A stretch of DNA of 64,000 nucleotides from NCBI GenBank assembly GCA_905479915.1, contig CAJQOH010000015.1, positions 62,001 through 126,000 on the forward strand, given 5' to 3'. This document shows positions 62,653 to 64,000 of the stretch, one piece after another (within the stretch, counting starts at the first letter, position 1; the number at the start of each line of letters is the position of its first letter). Position numbers and translations under genes: made by a program. Under the pieces are notes generated by a model, which was not told where the DNA came from, did not search any database, and worked only from the letters and a program-made list of their open reading frames with translations. This DNA comes from an uncultured Flavobacteriales bacterium (GTDB lineage: Bacteria; Bacteroidota; Bacteroidia; Flavobacteriales_E; Vicingaceae).

Positions 62653-64000
62653 ATGAAAGTTTATTTCAGCTTCATATGCTTTTTATTTTTTTTCTCTTTA
62701 CAAATATCGAACGTAAGTGGACAAACATTTTTTTTTAGAGATGACTCTTTTCTAGTTTTAAAAACGAATGGAGATACACTCAAAAATCCTTGGGCTGGAG
62801 GTTTTAACTCTGTTCAATTTTCTAAAATTGATCTGGATCTAGATGGAGTAAAAGATTTATTTGTTTTCGATAGAACCGGAAATAGAATTTCTACATACTT
62901 AAACTCTGGAGCACCAAATCAAATTGATTACACACATGCGCCTAATTTTATTGAAAATTTTCCAGAAGGCTTGCGCAATTGGGTGTTATTAAGAGATTAC
63001 AACTGCGATGGTAAAATGGATATTTTCACTTCCTCATCATCCGGAATAGCAGCTTATAAAAATACTTCGAATACAACATTACAGTTCACCTTAGATACCA
63101 ACCTTATTCACTCCAACTTTAATCCAAATTTCATTAACATATGGAATTTTGGCGATTTTATTCCTGCCATAGATGATATTGATGGTGATGGTGATTTGGA
63201 TATTCTAGCAATAGATCAATCTTTCACACGGGTTCAATATCACAAAAACCTATCTATGGAAACATTGGGTAATTGCGATAGTTTATATTTTCAACTGACA
63301 AATAAATGTTGGGGATATTTTAAATTCAAAAACAACAATGTACATGAGCTGTTTGACACATGCTCCTTAAATGTTTCAAACCCTGAAGACATCACTCCTA
63401 TCCAACATTTAGATTTTGGATCGGCCCTTTTAACGATTGATGTAGATTCTAATGACACCAAGGATTTAATTATTAGTAGTTATGCAAAAAAGAATTTCAA
63501 TCTACTTATAAACAATGATTTAAGCGGAAATCAAACCTCTTCATCTTTAACCTCTCAAGACACCTTATTCCCTAAAAACAATCTAAATACAATACCTCTA
63601 GATTTAAATATTTTTCCAGGAGGATATTACCTAGATGTAAACAATGACAATATTAAAGACTTAATCTCTGCCCCAATCTATCCATACGCATGCAAAAACA
63701 CTAACAATGTATGGCTCCACAAAAATACACATGCAAATAATAAACCTAATTTTAAATATATTCAAAATGATTTCTTACAGGGGGGTATGATTGAAGTTGG
63801 CGAAGGTTCTCAACCCGTATTTTTTGATTATAATGCAGACAGTTTAATGGATATTGTGATAGGTAATCATGGCGTTTTTGACGAAACAAATCAACTCTTT
63901 TTTAACTCTAGCCTCTTTTTATACGAAAACATAGGAACAGCTAATACTCCAATCTATCAATTAGTCGACACAAATTATGCAGGAATCTCTTCGATGATAT
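62653..64000 (+). CDS. Second FG-GAP/VCBS-repeat protein, tandem paralogue (partial)
   Basis: The ATG at 62653 directly follows the stop of the previous gene and the frame stays open to the window edge (449 codons). Signal peptide MKVYFSFICFLFFFSLQ is followed by a sequence that matches the preceding protein closely, for example NGDTLKNPWAGGFNSVQF, IDLDLDGVKDLFVFDRTGN and VGEGSQPVFFDYNAD. The spacing of repeats agrees with the first gene. The C-terminal sorting domain lies outside the window but is expected. This is a recent-looking tandem duplication. Confidence 0.88.
   Translation, partial: MKVYFSFICFLFFFSLQISNVSGQTFFFRDDSFLVLKTNGDTLKNPWAGGFNSVQFSKIDLDLDGVKDLFVFDRTGNRISTYLNSGAPNQIDYTHAPNFIENFPEGLRNWVLLRDYNCDGKMDIFTSSSSGIAAYKNTSNTTLQFTLDTNLIHSNFNPNFINIWNFGDFIPAIDDIDGDGDLDILAIDQSFTRVQYHKNLSMETLGNCDSLYFQLTNKCWGYFKFKNNNVHELFDTCSLNVSNPEDITPIQHLDFGSALLTIDVDSNDTKDLIISSYAKKNFNLLINNDLSGNQTSSSLTSQDTLFPKNNLNTIPLDLNIFPGGYYLDVNNDNIKDLISAPIYPYACKNTNNVWLHKNTHANNKPNFKYIQNDFLQGGMIEVGEGSQPVFFDYNADSLMDIVIGNHGVFDETNQLFFNSSLFLYENIGTANTPIYQLVDTNYAGISSMI

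Overview
The window is AT-rich chromosomal DNA from a Bacteroidota bacterium, most likely order Flavobacteriales. The evidence is gene content: cargo proteins with the C-terminal sorting domains of the type IX secretion system (T9SS), a gliding-type CHU_C domain, a choice-of-anchor L protein, a SecD-SecF fusion, a tamB/tsaD divergent pair, EttA, TsaD, DUF4159 and PG_1098-type methyltransferase genes. Many gene starts are preceded by the Bacteroidota -7 promoter element TAnnTTTG. No rRNA, tRNA, CRISPR array, phage or insertion sequence was seen, so the region looks like core genome with lineage-specific envelope genes.

Layout. 1-10.2 kb: the start of a TonB-receptor-like gene, tamB, tsaD, an alpha-helical unknown and mutS. 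10.4-15.1 kb: an RNA methyltransferase, a MauE/DoxX-thioredoxin fusion, three tiny cysteine-containing lipoproteins (one 57 codons long), a TPR/OmpA-like lipoprotein and folK. 15.2-20 kb: sppA, rsmE, a DUF4159 protein, a THUMP-like methyltransferase, a small membrane protein and a diverged second copy of the methyltransferase gene's tail. 20.2-29.7 kb: a DUF6973-like secreted protein, a 2-oxoacid dehydrogenase E2, three tandem TPR/beta-propeller (PD40) envelope proteins built like the T9SS protein PorE, a DnaQ-type exonuclease and an FAH-family hydrolase. 29.8-33.4 kb: a carbamoyltransferase, SGNH-like, DUF5989 (SxtK-like), SxtJ-like cassette. 33.5-38.4 kb, minus strand: prohibitin-like protein, PhnP-like hydrolase, DUF1569 protein, cysteine desulfurase, glmM. 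38.5-42.6 kb, plus strand: TPR protein, ComA-like enzyme, rhodanese, DUF368 (PopT-type lipid-phosphate carrier), MORN lipoprotein. 42.6-49.3 kb, minus strand: tatA, Na/Ca antiporter, CAP/OmpA-like protein ending in CxxCH, UMF1-type transporter, transglutaminase-like/TPR protein. 49.5-64 kb: T9SS cargo, ettA, UbiA-type prenyltransferase, SanA-like protein, PadR/PspC pair, secDF and two tandem FG-GAP/VCBS T9SS cargo genes, the last cut by the window edge.

The common theme is the cell envelope: protein export (SecDF, TatA, SppA, TamB), peptidoglycan or outer-membrane tethering (OmpA-like domains in four proteins), lipid-carrier and cell-wall precursor supply (DUF368, GlmM, SanA-like) and T9SS-secreted surface proteins. 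The candidates I find most novel are the micro-lipoprotein array beside a MauE/thioredoxin fusion, the three-gene PorE-like array, the Sxt-type carbamoyltransferase cassette and the CAP/OmpA protein with a terminal CxxCH. All functional links between neighbours are inferences from gene order and visible motifs; no database search was run.
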